Below, piece by piece: positions 1 to 11,352 of a stretch of DNA of 64,000 nt. The notes under the pieces are model-generated. The model made no database searches and had not been told where the DNA came from. It worked only from the letters and a program-made list of their open reading frames with translations. Numbering within the stretch: the first letter of the stretch is position 1; each line of letters opens with the position of its first letter. Origin of the DNA: Aquatica leii (taxonomy: Eukaryota > Arthropoda > Insecta > Coleoptera > Lampyridae); contig CM069432.1 in NCBI GenBank assembly GCA_035610365.1, positions 110,255,529-110,319,528 on the forward strand, given 5' to 3'. The position numbers were made by a program, and so were the translations under genes.

Positions 1-879
1 TCAGAAAAGTTTATGTGAAAACTTTATATTTATTTTATTTCAATTTGTTTGCGTTTATATTACAATTTATAAGTGTTATTACTATTTAACTATTCATTTC
101 TATTTAAAAAACAGTGAGTATAATTTAAGTGTTTTAAACACATTATTCATCATTTACTACTTGTATTTTTTTAAATATATATTTTTAAGTAAAACTTAAT
201 ATAAATAAACTAGATCACTTTGTTAAATATTAATTTATTATAACGTGTTGCTTTTGCAACCAGTAAATTAAAAAAATCTATTCATGCCAAAACTTAAATC
301 GTTAACAATGTTACCAAATTGATTTAACAAACACAATGTTATGTCAACGTTTTTCTTAAAAGTTACAACAAAATAGCATATGGATGTCAGTCATAATGCC
401 AATAAAGTATATTTGTAAATGCTTAAAAATAATTTGTAATTAATGGGTGTTATTGCTAGAAATAGATCTTTAAGAAAGTAAAACTAATTTTTAATTGAAA
501 AAATGATGATTTCAATAAAACTATTTTTAATTTAGAACTGTTGTAATCTTTGTTATAATAAACATTGGTTTTTAGAAAATGCAAGTTAAAATTAATAACC
601 TCAATGATTCTAATATCATACCTAAATTCATACCGCAAATTTGTTATTTCTTAATAACATGATGCTGTAGAAGTAAATGAAAAATCAGTTAAAAATATAA
701 TGATAACAGTGATTTAATGTTTTTGTTTTTAATTTTAAATATCGTATAAACGAATGATTTGCACTACTTCTGTAACACACGTTGGCACTGTAAGAATTGG
801 TTAAAAGTTATTTATATAAGTTTAACTTTATTTGTTGCCTAAGCTTACAAATTAGTTCGTGCTTTACAATTACTACCTT
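1..879. other. AT-rich stretch, no gene seen
   Basis: Strongly AT-rich DNA with only short chance open frames. I see no domain, motif or long inverted repeat. It lies just beyond the 3' end of the LINE fragment that follows. Confidence 0.6.
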
Positions 880-894
880 ATATTCTATTTACAT

Positions 895-1229
895 TTTTTT
901 TAATACATTTTATTATCCCTCCTCTCCTCTTAACTTTTTCCTCCTTCTCCATACTTCTTCCATCTACTCCGCTCCATTTCCGTTTTCGTCTAAGATTTCC
1001 TCTATTTTCATAACCTCTTCTTTTAATTCACTGCATTTCTCTCTCATGTGGTTAAAGTCTTCCGTCTCTTCTCCACATAGTCTGCACATCTTTTCTTCTT
1101 CTTTTTAACAGTATTTGTTACTTAACTCCTTGTTCCCACATTTGAACGATGCTATCATTTCTTTCTTTTTGTTGTTTTTAATCTCTATATCCTTTAAATA
1201 TTCTGGCACTCCTTCACCCTTGATATCCT
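895..1229 (-). pseudogene. LINE ORF2 C-terminal end with CCHC zinc knuckle
   Basis: On the minus strand the frame reads KGEGVPEYL, then a Lys-rich stretch, then IASFKCGNKEL, a stop, and EEEKMCRLCGEETEDFNHM followed by a Cys. The C-x2-C-x7-H-x4-C spacing after a phe-x-cys-gly-asn motif is the usual C-terminal end of ORF2 in APE-type LINEs. It continues the ORF2 fragment ending at 4495: the reading frame resumes exactly if the 1231-4492 element and one TT copy are taken out. One stop precedes the knuckle and another follows about 20 codons later. Function in intact relatives: nucleic-acid binding by the reverse transcriptase protein. Confidence 0.85.
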
Positions 1230-2639
1230 TCCCAAGTAACAATTTTATATTTTATAACGTTTGAGAGAACGTTTACAAAACAAAATTTATAAAACACCTT
1301 TTGTTCAAAGAACGTAACTAAAACGTTCTTACAGTAGCTATAAATGCAAAATGAGCACAGATTTATAAAACATATTCGTTTTTTAACGTGTTTCATAAAG
1401 CCAACAAAACACTGTTATGGGATAGTTACGTAAACGTTATATATCAATTACAAAACAGTTTTATGAATATTTTATAGTTGGTTGGCTCTTTAGTACAATA
1501 GTTTTGATGAAGTTACAAAACATTTTTGTAGTGTAAAGCAGCTTCAATAAAATCAAACAGTTGTTAAGTACTACTTTTCGGAACTTAATTATTCCTATTA
1601 TTTACTTAAACTAAAACTGATGGCTGTTTCATGAAAAATGGCAACGTATAAAAGTATATATTATTTACACGAAATTTAATGAGATGAATCTACACGGACG
1701 TCGTTTTTTGCTACGAAGGAAATTTTACTGTCAATTATGAAGTAGATAGGTCGAAATTTTAAGTGCGCAGCAGGTTTAATCAGTATTTAAACAAAAATTT
1801 AAAAATCAGATAAAAAACGAAAAGTTTAAATTTCAATTTTTTATCATAAAACCACAATAGTAGATAGATACAATTATAAGAAGCTTTAGTTGATATTTTT
1901 TGTCGTCAAAGAAGTGAAGTATAAGTTAATTTTATGTTCCTCGAGAATGGCGGCCATGTAAATATACGCGAGTACATTTTCAAAATGGTTCCTTTTTAAT
2001 AGAACATTTTTATTACCAAATTTATCTTTATACAACAATTATGATGCATATAGAAAACTTATAAATTGTTCCAGTTTAATTACCTTAGTTTATGTAAAAA
2101 TTAACACGACAGCATCTTATTTTACAAATGTGATTATATTTTGATGAATTTTTAATCCCGTATTCAGTAAAAAGTTAATGAAAATGGTCACATACACTGT
2201 GTTCGTAAATGATTGACGAGCGTTTGAATTTGGCGCGCCGTCAAACTAGTAACTTTGATTTTACAGCGTTGATTCAGTTTTGATGGATTTCTTAATTTGA
2301 CTATTTTTTCAGTGGTGTGCTTGTTTATATTTCGAATTTTTTGTTAGTATTTCAAGTTTTCGATACCAAAAGGCTTTTTTTATTGCCACATTTTTGACTG
2401 TACAGCTTTTACTTGATGTAAGTTAAAAATAATTTACTTAACAAGAATATATCACATCTTTTTAGATTATTGGAAATAACACCATACCTTTATTATTGAG
2501 GTTTATTTTCGTTCGGGAATTCGCAATGAACAAGGAACGTGGGATTATTTCTACCAAAATTGCTACGAACAGTTTCACGAGCAATTTCCCAATGACGTAT
2601 GGCGATGTCACGACGTAGGATCATTGGTCCGATTTTTTT

Positions 2640-2880
2640 AATGAAAATATTAATGCAAACACTTATAGTGAATTAATTTTGGATCCGTTTATTAATGAAC
2701 TACATGATGATAAATTAGAGCATTGTTATTTCCATCATGATGGGGCCACCGCTCGCACTGCTTCACAGCATCTACATACTGTAGAAGAAATGCGATTACA
2801 GAAGCTGTTAACAGTATTACACTGGAAGTGTGTTTTTAACAATATTAAAAAAAAAAGTGAACTATATTTAACACAATAAT
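2640..2880 (+). pseudogene. DDE (mariner/Tc-type) transposase fragment
   Basis: The frame reads NINANTYSELILDPFINEL, then HHDGATARTASQH. This matches the pattern dpFi..L...yFQQDGAtAHTA around the second catalytic Asp of mariner/Tc-like DDE transposases of insects. The usual Gln-Gln before the Asp is His-His here. The frame ends in a low-complexity KKKSELYLTQ tail without the DDE glutamate region, so this is only a core fragment. The weakly coding stretch just upstream (2500-2640) could be an eroded N-terminal part. Confidence in the superfamily is moderate. Confidence 0.6.
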
Positions 2881-3699
2881 TTTGCGCTTTAATAGCTGTA
2901 TTGCTGTATAACTGCTTTTCTCTGATTTTATAACTGAGGGTTTGTGTCCTTTTAATTAACAGTTATATAGGAACTTTTATTATGAGTAATATGATGCAGA
3001 AACCAAAATTGTTATATAATATTACTAATACAACAATTATATAACGTAGTCACATACTTTATTAAAACAGTTGTATAAAACAGTTCTAAAGTGATAAATG
3101 ACATAGCTACATTGCTACTATAAATCAATTAATATTTGTAAGGGATGAATGTCTTATAACCAATATTATATAAACGTTTACAAGACACTTATACTTATCT
3201 CATAAGCAGTTTTATAATTTTGTTGTAAGAACGTTCTAAACATCGATTAAAAAAACAATTTTGAATAGATAACAAAATAATCTTCCAGACAACTTTAATA
3301 TCATTTTACAATGTAACGTTTCCGTTACTGTCATTATTTGATTTTAAATTATCTGTATTATTTTAACAAAATTTGCGTGTAAACCTTCCTTTATTTTTAT
3401 TTTGTAGATTCGCTACTTTTTAGGACGAGGTTAGCCTTGAGATTCATTCGGTACTCAGCTTTTGAGTGGTACGCATGTGGTACTTTATTCTGAAGCCATG
3501 TAGCTTTTATTTTACCTTATATCTACAATATCTTTATTTAAAAAGTCTGTGTTAGTAATACAGGTATGTCTTTCATTTCTATTTTGTTGAGTTTATCTAA
3601 TTCCCAGTTTTTATTTGTTTTAGACTTTTTTTTGTACCGATTTTATCTTTAAATGAAATTATCGTTACCTTTATAATTTGAGTGGATTTGGTGTATGAA

Positions 3700-3860
3700 C
3701 AACACCATAAATGCCAATTATCCAAATTGATTTTCTTGAAGAAAATACACCTTGGTCATCGATTCTTGATGGGAAATTTCCCAAGACTATTCGCCAATAT
3801 TAGCTCTGCATTCCGTTGGATGACATCAACGTGAAATTTGATCTATATGCGTGAGTTACT
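3700..3860 (+). other. possible eroded coding remnant, unrecognised
   Basis: A frame starting ATG at about 3713 reads MPIIQIDFLEENTPWSSIL, continues about 15 codons, meets one TAG, and then continues as LCIPLDDINVKFDLYA before a stop. Amino-acid composition is more protein-like than the surrounding AT-rich DNA, but I recognise no family. It lies inside the inserted 1231-4492 element and could belong to its lost transposase or be chance. Confidence 0.2.
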
Positions 3861-4494
3861 TATATCATGCTTATATCTATCTACATTCCTTTCGTTGATT
3901 AAAGACTGCTTCATCAACAAACTTGGTTTTTCTTACGAAATAACTTACACTTGAACGTAACTTATCAAATCCTAAATATTAAAATTCTCTAATTAATATA
4001 AAAATTAAATTTGCGTACCGCAAATATTTAAATTAACTCAATTCAAAATTGTTTCTCTTATATGTAAAGAAATACCGGTATTCTCTTAGTTTTAAGTTTA
4101 ATTAATTAAATGATAAAAATTGCTATCATTAGTTTTAAGTAATCTTACTGAATTTTACCTTATTGTTTTTGTTTTGTTTTGTTTTTGAATATAGGATTAT
4201 AACTATCTTTCGAGATTGAATCAATGAGTTTTTCCTGTGTAACTTTTTATTGCAGATAAGACTTTAATAGTTTAGTCTTGAAATCAAACTATTTGGCATC
4301 TCTGACATCGGAAGTTAATTAACCAATTTTGACAATTTTTGTAATTGTTTCATTAATTTCTTTACATCGTTTGTTAGCGCACTCTTTGCTTATCTAAACT
4401 ACCTGAGTTGCGCAACAACATTTAGAGAGCAACAACATAACTACAATAAAACTGAAAAGTTTAAGAATTATAAAACCACTTTGTTACTTGGGTT

Positions 4495-6795
4495 GTAGTT
4501 CTTATTATATCTGCCCTCTTTTATCCTTGTCCATCTTTCTTGTCTTTTGATGTCCCTATTTTTCCTTATTATTTTTTCCTTTACCCCTACCCCCTCTTCT
4601 CTTAATCTTCTTCTCTCGCGTACCCGTTTCGTTTGCAATACTCTTCTCTGCCCTCCTGCCCGTATTTTACTTTTCTCTTTCTAAGATTCTTGCAGTATTT
4701 TGCATTCTGTTCTTTCCCTCAGTTCTTCCTCGTATTTTATGACCCTTTTTCCTGTCTCTACTCTTATTTTTGCTACCTGTACCTCCTCTCTCACAATATA
4801 CTCCAGTGTATCTATGTCCAGTTCTAAAACCCATCTCCAGCATTTTTCCTGTATCTTCTCTACCTCCCTCCACTCTTTCCAGCCTCATACATCACCACCC
4901 CCTTTATTAACTTTTTAAACAACAACTTTCTTTTTTATATCCATCTCAAATACTCTTTCCCCCACACCCCACACTTGTCCTATTAACCTGTTTCCTTTTC
5001 TCACTCTTTCCTTTTCGTGTTCTCCCTCCTTAATATCCTGCTTCATCGTGTAGCCCAGGTTTTTTTCCTCCTTAGCCACTAACACTATGTCATCCGCATA
5101 CGCCTACGACCATACCTTCGTTTTTCCTACCACTATTTCTCCTGTCTGTTGTCCTCTCATTATCTACTCCAGATCCTCCGTATATACTGCGAACAAACTT
5201 GGGTTCAGTGGGCATCCCTGTCTCAACCCACTCTTTGTGATGAATTTCTTGCTTTCTTCCCCATTCACTTTGACCCTGCTCCTCGTTTCTGCGTAGATTT
5301 TCTTTATTCTTTCTTTAAATCTTTCATTGATTTTTTTTCTCGTTATGTATTCCCACAGTTTTTCACTGTTCACTTTGACAAAAGCGGCTACGAATAGTGC
5401 CACCATTTTCCCTCTTTTTTCTTCTAGCTCTTTATTCGCCAAGTGTTTCAGTATATATATCTTGCCTATCACTCTTCTTCCTTTTCTGAATCCCGCTTGA
5501 CCGTCTGGTACCAAACTTCTTTCCTCTATTTCCTTCTGTAGTCTTCGTTGCAGTACTGTCGCATATAATTTGTATGCCGTGCTTAATAATGTTACCCCTC
5601 TGTAATTCTTGACTTTATTTCATTCTCCTTTTTTATGGATTGGGCATATTATTCCCTCTCTCCATCTCTCCAAGAATCCTTCCCCTTTCCATATTTTGTT
5701 TAGTATTTCCGTCATCCTTTTTGCTACATTTTCTTCTCCGTATACCCACTTCGCCTTGTATCCCATCTTCTTTTGCCGCTTTTCCTTTTTTATCTTTTTT
5801 ATTGCCTCTATTACTTCGTCTTCATTTATTTTATCCCTATCTCCTTCTTCCCGTCTTACTACTGCGTCTTTTCTTTTTTTTTATTTTGTTCTTCCCCTCC
5901 CAGCAGGTTCCTAAAATATATCTCCTATTCTTTAATTTGTATTCGCTTTATCGTCATGTTTTTTCCTTTCTTTCTTTAGGTACTATTTCTGACTCTCTCT
6001 CTGTTGCTTTCTCCATCACCTCTCTCATTTCCTTTACACTCTCTTGTAATCCCTTCCTTACCCATACCGTTTTCCTTATTCTTTCTTTATATCTTTTTAT
6101 ACCTTCTTCTGTCTACCTTTTTTTGTTATGTACTTCTCATCTTCTTTCTCTCTTTTTCTTCTCTTCCTTCCATTGTCAATTTCAGTGGTTGATGGTCTGA
6201 ATCTATCCTTTCTCGCACTTTAAATGTCTTCACCTTTTCTCCAGCCTCTTCATTTGTCATTACAAAATCTATTATTGAATCTCCCCTTCCTCCTATGTAC
6301 GTATATTCCCTCAGGCCTTCTTCTTCTCTGTTTCCATTCATTATTTCCCACGCTTTTTCGTTTTACATTTCCAGCAAATCTTCTCCCTCTTTATTTATCA
6401 ATTTGTCCTTTGCTTGTTTATTTCCCGTGCCTTTTCTTTTTTTGTATTCCTCCCTCTTCCCCTATTCTTGCGTTAAAGTCCCATCCTACTATTATCAATC
6501 CTTCCTCCCTCTCTTCTATCCTTTCTTCTATGTTTTTCTTTGTCTTTTTCATTCTACTGCTATAAACCGTCACTTCTTTTATTTTATTTTCCATCCAAAT
6601 CTGCTGTAATCCCACTACATCCTGTTCCTTAATGTACTTCCAAAAATCCTGTTCCTTGTTTTTTATTCCCGCTACGTTCCAAAACAATACTCTCAGCTCA
6701 CTCACCTCCTCCTGTGCTTCTTCCTTAATTTTTTTTCTTTCTTTTTCTTTTCCTTTTCTATCAATCATTATTCCTTTTCTTTGCCATTTCGTCAA
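4495..6795 (-). pseudogene. LINE ORF2: APE endonuclease and reverse transcriptase
   Basis: Read on the minus strand. Endonuclease: LRVLFWNVAGI and GLIIVGWDFNARIG (6795-6430), then YIGGRGDSIIDFV and RIDSDHQPL (6341-6150); the SDHxP motif closes the APE domain. Reverse transcriptase: VKNYRGVTLLSTAYKLYA (about 5620-5560), QAGFRKGR (5500), and GLRQGCPLNPSLFAVY (5220-5170). The position where the family has its FADD-type catalytic motif is eroded around 5110-5090. C-terminal region: CWRWVLELDIDTLEYIVREE (about 4850-4790). At least several frameshifts and stops break the frame. In intact relatives this protein nicks the target and primes reverse transcription. The end at 4495 is an insertion boundary, not a stop codon. 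Confidence 0.85.
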
Positions 6796-6829
6796 CTTTC
6801 TTTCCTTTATCGCCCCCCCCCTTCGCCCT

Positions 6830-7660
6830 TTAGTTTAGTGCCTTTTGGTTACCTATTTTCTTTTCCCTTTCTCTGCTCAGGCTTCTATCCCTGTCGTTCC
6901 ATATGTATCTGTCTCCGTCTATCTCCATTTTTTTGAATCCTACCCATACTCTTTTGCCTTCCGCTCTTTTTTTCACCGCTATGTTCATTACTTCTCTTTG
7001 CACTCTTCTTTCTTCCCATGTCAAATCGTGACATATATATTCTTGTATTCCTTAATTTTTTCTTCTCCGCCATCACTTGCTTTTCCTCCCATCCTCCCAT
7101 TTCTGCCACAACCACCAAATTTTTTTTTCTTTATTTATTACTATCACTTTTTTCACTTCTACTTTTACATTTAATTTTTCTTCCAGCATCAATGCTAAAT
7201 CTTTTTGTGGTTCTTCACTTCTTCACCCCTTTATCACAATATTATTCTTCCTTTTCCATCTTTCCTCATCTTCTGCTTTTTTCTTCAGTTTTTCTATTCT
7301 CTCCACCAGTTTCTCTTTTTCTTTCTTCCACTTCTTTTCTCTTTCTCCTATTTCTTTTTCATTTCTTTGATTTCTTGCTATATTTCTTGCATATTTTCTT
7401 TCATCTGTTTCATCATTTCTCTCATTAATTCTTTTAATTTTTTCATTTCTTTCCTTCCTCCTTCTGTTCATGACGTTTTTCCTTCGATTTCCTCTGTTAT
7501 CTTTTTAATGTCCAGTGATCTTATTGTTTTCTTTCCTCTTTCAAATATTTGTTGTTTTTCCTTTTCCTCTTCCTCTCTCTCTCTTTTATCCATTCCTTTT
7601 CCCTTTTCTCCTTTTTTTTATTTTTTTTTATTCCTCCTTGCTTTCTTTTCTTCTTTTTTC
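6830..7660 (-). pseudogene. LINE ORF1-like coiled-coil protein
   Basis: The minus strand encodes a very Lys/Glu/Arg-rich coiled-coil region (7471-7223) ending in WKRKNNIVIKG, a motif typical of ORF1 proteins of this LINE type, with more charged helix further upstream to 7660. After a frame change, LTWEERRVQREV and EGKRVWVGFKKMEIDG (about 7030-6900) continue the same protein. Role by analogy: nucleic-acid chaperone binding the element RNA. It lies directly upstream of ORF2 in the expected order. At least one frameshift is present. Confidence 0.7.
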
Positions 7661-7700
7661 GTGTTTTAAAACGTTCCACTTGTAGTGATTTCGCTTTAAT

Positions 7701-8953
7701 TTTGATTTAAATGCAATAATTTTTATTAATGTAGGAGGTTATCTTTTATCGCTGACTTTCTTAATTATACTGTATATTCACCTTAATCTCACTTATTCGT
7801 CACAGTTTTATACTTTTCCACCACGGTTTCTATTTTTCACTTAATTTATTTATTATTTTACACCCTTCCTCCTTTACTCACTCCTTTGTCACTCCTTCTT
7901 CTCTCCTACTACCACTACTAACTCCAGTTCCTTTACTAACTATCTTCTCTAACTTCTACACTTGCATTTCACTTTTACGTTTCTTTAAATGTAAATACGA
8001 CCTTCTACATCGAAAGTTACCGCACGAATCTGGTGGAAAGTTAATTGATTTGTGGAATTAAAAAACAAAGACATTTGGCAACTGAATATTTAAATTTCTT
8101 GTCAAAAGTGCATCAACATATCAGATATGTAACTACTTGTCAGATTTTGGTGATATAACAACCGATTTGAGAAATAATCACTTGTCACATATTTGATTTG
8201 CTTTGCGTAAAAAATATGTAAATTAAACAGTTCATTTTATTTGAATTAATCAAGTTCTACCTACTTAAATTTCTTAATTTTTGGACACCCTGTATAAAAT
8301 ATAAAATTGACTATAATTGGTGTATAAAATATGATCTATTATTACACCTCATTGTAAAGTTTGCTCACATAACTTAGACATTTAATTATATTTTGACAAC
8401 ATGCAAATTATTTAAAAACCTTAAGGTTTAGGCATCATAAATGTTTTAAATCTAAAATTATTTACGATTTGGTGTCTTATTTAGATTAGTGTATTTATCC
8501 CGGAAAAAGAACAAAGGACATACAAAAGTATTTGAATGCAAGGATTAGAAGCTAAATATCATATGAATATGATATTATAATTAAGGTAGAAGTTGACACA
8601 CTCTTGTACAACATGGTTATCACAACTAAAAAGCACGGACTTTAACATTACATGTATCAAAACAATACGTTTACATGCTTCCAAATTTTACGTTACGCAC
8701 AGAAAATTTGTTTGATGACGTTATAAAACAGCAATAAATAAAACAAAAAAAAATATACCAATATAAACAAAATAAACAAAAATCTACCAACTGCTATCTT
8801 ATTGTTCAAATATGGTTACTAAACTTAAATCTTTATAATATGTCATTAAAGGGTATTTAAATTAGCTTAAATAAATTTAAAACAGGTAAAAAATTTCAAA
8901 TACCAACAGTAAATAGCATGTAAAAGTTGCGACAGTAGTTTAAGTAAGCTTAC
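7701..8953. other. AT-rich spacer, no gene seen
   Basis: Pyrimidine-rich near 7800-7980 (probably LINE 5' sequence), then AT-rich. At 8283-8297 the sequence TTGGACACCCTGTAT resembles a terminal motif often seen at ends of insect interspersed elements, but I found no partner nearby. Confidence 0.5.
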
Positions 8954-9083
8954 TCCAAAAAATAATAGTTTAAAAAAAAAACTAAAATAACACGCTTTTA
9001 TAAATAACAGAACTAAAAAGAAGAAAATAATTTATAATTACAAACAAAATTATTAAATTCAGAGCAATAATATATAATTATCA
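8954..9083 (+). repeat. repeat unit, direct copy of 9174-9298
   Basis: About 125 bp nearly identical to 9174-9298: both run AATAATAGTTTAAAAAA, ACACGCTTTTATAAATAAC, GAACTAAAAAGAAGAAAAT, TTAAATTCAGAGCAATAAT. The copies are separated by about 90 bp of unrelated sequence. Part of a larger tandem/inverted cluster that reaches 9890. Confidence 0.85.
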
Positions 9084-9177
9084 GATACGATTGCGTTTAC
9101 AATTTTTACTGACTAATTGCTTACAGATTACTACGGCAACTGTCAACGTCAATTTCAATGCATGTATACAATATCAA

Positions 9178-9340
9178 AAATAATAGTTTAAAAAAACTAA
9201 AAAAACACGCTTTTATAAATAACCGAACTAAAAAGAAGAAAATAATTTATAATTACAAACAAAATTATTAAATTCAGAGCAATAATATATAATTATAAAC
9301 AAAATCACTAAATTCAGAGTTAAAAGCGTGGGGTGCATCC
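9178..9340 (+). repeat. left arm of a 163-bp inverted repeat
   Basis: Near-perfect reverse complement of 9728-9890. The inner end of the arm is GAGTTAAAAGCGTGGGGTGCATC. The 387-bp loop (9341-9727) contains no gene. The whole 9178-9890 segment could fold into a long hairpin and looks like a non-autonomous inverted-repeat element. Confidence 0.85.
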
Positions 9341-9727
9341 GGATACACGGTAGTCTTTCGCGTCAAGTATCTGTTATATTTTTTTTTGTAATTCATTATA
9401 TCAATCATTGTTTTAACATGTATTCAGTTCGACTATTGCTGTCAATTTCTCATTTGACTGATATACATAATACTGTCACTAAACACGACGTTTGAATACA
9501 TACGTTGTTTTTGTTAAATCTAATAATTTTTTTGTAAAGATCAGAGGTTTTTTTTAATTTATATTTTGTGTTCACAGAAATAAATTTATCATTGTTTGTA
9601 ACAATAGTTTAACGTGTATTTGGCGAGACATTATACAGTGAAACTGTTATTTGTAGGATTTTTCTATATTTTCATAACTCTCCCCTTATTGATAGCTGCC
9701 TTTAGTATAATTGTAACAATGATTATA

Positions 9728-9890
9728 GATGCACCCCACGCTTTTAACTCTGAATTTAGTGATTTTGTTTATAATTATATATTATTGCTCTGAATTTAAT
9801 AATTTTGTTTGTAATTATAAATTATTTTCTTCTTTTTAGTTCGGTTATTTATAAAAGCGTGTTTTTTAGTTTTTTTTTAAACTATTATTT
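9728..9890 (-). repeat. right arm of the 163-bp inverted repeat
   Basis: Reverse complement of 9178-9340, starting GATGCACCCCACGCTTTTAA. A diverged further copy of its outer motif (TTTTTAGTTCGG, then TATAAAAGCGTGTTTTTT) follows at 9900-9935, and a half-copy of the same motif appears at 10461-10481. Confidence 0.85.
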
Positions 9891-10039
9891 ATTTTCTATT
9901 TTTTAGTTCGGGTACCTATAAAAGCGTGTTTTTTCAATTTTCTAAGCTATCAGTTATTTTCCGTATTTTAATTCGATTTATCAATAATCAATTTTTGCGT
10001 ACATGTGATTATGAAATATCTTACGAACTAAAAACGTAT

Positions 10040-10413
10040 TGGAAACAGTAGTTATCGACAGTAAGACCTTATTTCTCGGGGAGGGAACCTGAGAAACAGC
10101 TATCGCATCCAAGGCAGGCAGCGGGCGCGCAAATTACCTGCTCCGACACGAAGTGGTAATAGTGAAATACACTGGAACGATTTAAACGCGATAGACTTTG
10201 TCGAGATGCACGCCTGCGCAGTTCACGCGCTCTGTCTTTGTCACTCTCATGCAGAGGATCCCTAAAGAAATCAATTAATCCTGACGATCCTAATTAGGAT
10301 AATAAAAACTTTTTAATGAATTATTGCATTGTCATCGGTCGGTGAAACGCATGCAAAGTTTCAAGTTAATCAAACACCTGGAAACCGCTGAAAACTAAGC
10401 TCAAAGATTCCGC
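10040..10413 (+). repeat. interspersed repeat with tetranucleotide tail (SINE- or LINE-end-like)
   Basis: A block of clearly higher GC than its surroundings that ends directly in a (TACA)n tract. The part GTTTCAAGTTAATCAAAC through CCGCTACATACATACA resembles repeats I recall from many insect genomes in which a conserved 3' end precedes a tetranucleotide tail. It carries no ORF. A non-LTR 3' end or a SINE would explain the microsatellite tail; this is inference. It appears to interrupt a copy of the repeat described at 8954-9890. Confidence 0.5.
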
Positions 10414-10458
10414 TACATACATACATACATACATACATACATACATACATACATACAT
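10414..10458. repeat. (TACA)n microsatellite, about 11 units
   Basis: Uninterrupted tetranucleotide tract that forms the 3' tail of the preceding interspersed repeat. Confidence 0.95.
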
Positions 10459-10799
10459 CCCGAACTAATAAAAGCGTGTTAAAAATCAGAAATTGAGAAA
10501 AGAAAATTTTAATGTTTGTCAAAAAAAAACATCATTAATATAAAATAAAACTATGTTTACTTAATCTAAAATGGTACAAAAAAACATTGTACTTTTTCAT
10601 AAACAAATAAAAATAAAAAAGTGATTAGCAAAGAAGTTCTTCTTCCGTGAGCTTATGTGGGTGAGGTTCGTTCACTTAATTTTAAACATTAATTAGTGCT
10701 AAAGTGCATTTTTAAAGAAAACTCTGCAAGTAAAGTTTTGCTTTGATAAGTACACTTGATAAAAAAATTTACAAACAAATTTGGTTACCTATTAGTTAT

Positions 10800-10998
10800 A
10801 ATTTTTATGTTCGTAATATAAAAAACTGCAAGAATCTTGCAAAAAAGTCTTGTTCTTGCAGATATCTTGCAGAGCTAGTCTTGCATCCAATCTTGGTCTT
10901 GCAACCTTGAGTCTTGGTTTTGGTCTTGCTAATAGCGTTGTTATCTTGCTGTTGGTCTGGGTCTTGCAAATCTTGCGAGACCAAGACCGATTTTGACC
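10800..10998. repeat. degenerate CTTGC/GGTCTTG minisatellite
   Basis: About 200 bp built from short irregular units such as TCTTGCA, GGTCTTGC and CTTGGTCTTGC. The minus-strand open frame across it is a by-product of the repeat and not a gene. Confidence 0.75.
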
Positions 10999-11107
10999 AT
11001 CACTAGTTCCTTGTATATGCAACCAACATTTGAAAAAACGCAAACAATCGTAATAAATCATTGAGTTTGGGTTGAGTGAATTTTTGCGACCTTAAAGTAT
11101 TTTCCAA

Positions 11108-11247
11108 CCCAAACAACACATTGGTACAAAAAACGTCTAAATGTCCGGCTAATAGACATTTATTAGACATAAAAACGTTTTTAAACGCGTTATTAACGTT
11201 TATTAGACGGACATTTAGACGTTTTTTGTACCAATGTGTTGTTTGGG
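11108..11247. mobile_element. 140-bp hairpin MITE with CCCAAACAACAC ends
   Basis: Two inverted arms of about 50 bp (11108-11157 and 11198-11247) are almost perfect: CCCAAACAACACATTGGTAC is the outer part of each arm. The loop is about 40 bp. AA on both sides (11106-11107, 11248-11249) fits a 2-bp target duplication. End sequence and duplication length recall the 1231-4492 element. No coding capacity. Confidence 0.85.
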
Positions 11248-11352
11248 AATTGATAATATTCTTCTTCAATAATCTCGCGAACATCAACATAATAAAAAAA
11301 CACGATTTAGTATATAAATAGAATAAAAAGTAGCTAAATATAACTGCACTGC

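Larger units (their letters stand above)
1231..4492. mobile_element. 3262-bp inverted-repeat DNA element inserted in the LINE
   Basis: The left end CCCAAGTAACAA (1231-1242) is matched by its reverse complement TTGTTACTTGGG at 4481-4492. Both ends are flanked by TT (1229-1230 and 4493-4494), which looks like a 2-bp target duplication. The interrupted LINE ORF2 frame becomes continuous when the element and one TT are removed, which independently supports these exact ends. Subterminal DNA on both sides is full of short motifs of the form TTTATAAAAC and AACGTTCTTAC, the latter inverted between 1325-1335 and 3222-3235. The interior holds a transposase fragment at 2640-2880 that may be a passenger. 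Superfamily unknown. Confidence 0.8.
880..7700 (-). mobile_element. APE-type LINE, minus strand, split by a 3.26-kb insertion
   Basis: Non-LTR retrotransposon read from high to low coordinates. ORF1-like coiled-coil protein lies at about 7660-6830, then ORF2 with endonuclease (6795-6130), reverse transcriptase (about 5800-5160) and C-terminal region (4890-4495). The last part of ORF2, with its CCHC knuckle, resumes at 1229-900 after an inserted inverted-repeat element. All parts carry frameshifts and stops, so the copy is dead. The purine-rich coding strand makes the plus strand look like a pyrimidine-rich low-complexity tract. Which LINE clade it belongs to is not decided here; the general style resembles Jockey/CR1-group elements of insects. 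Confidence 0.85.

Noticed and set aside
5600-7670. Long plus-strand open frames rich in Phe, Ser, Leu and Pro
   Set aside because: They are shadows of the purine-rich LINE coding strand on the minus strand, where ORF1, endonuclease and RT motifs are seen.
10792-11290. Minus-strand frames of about 90 codons
   Set aside because: One is a product of the CTTGC minisatellite, the other crosses the hairpin MITE.
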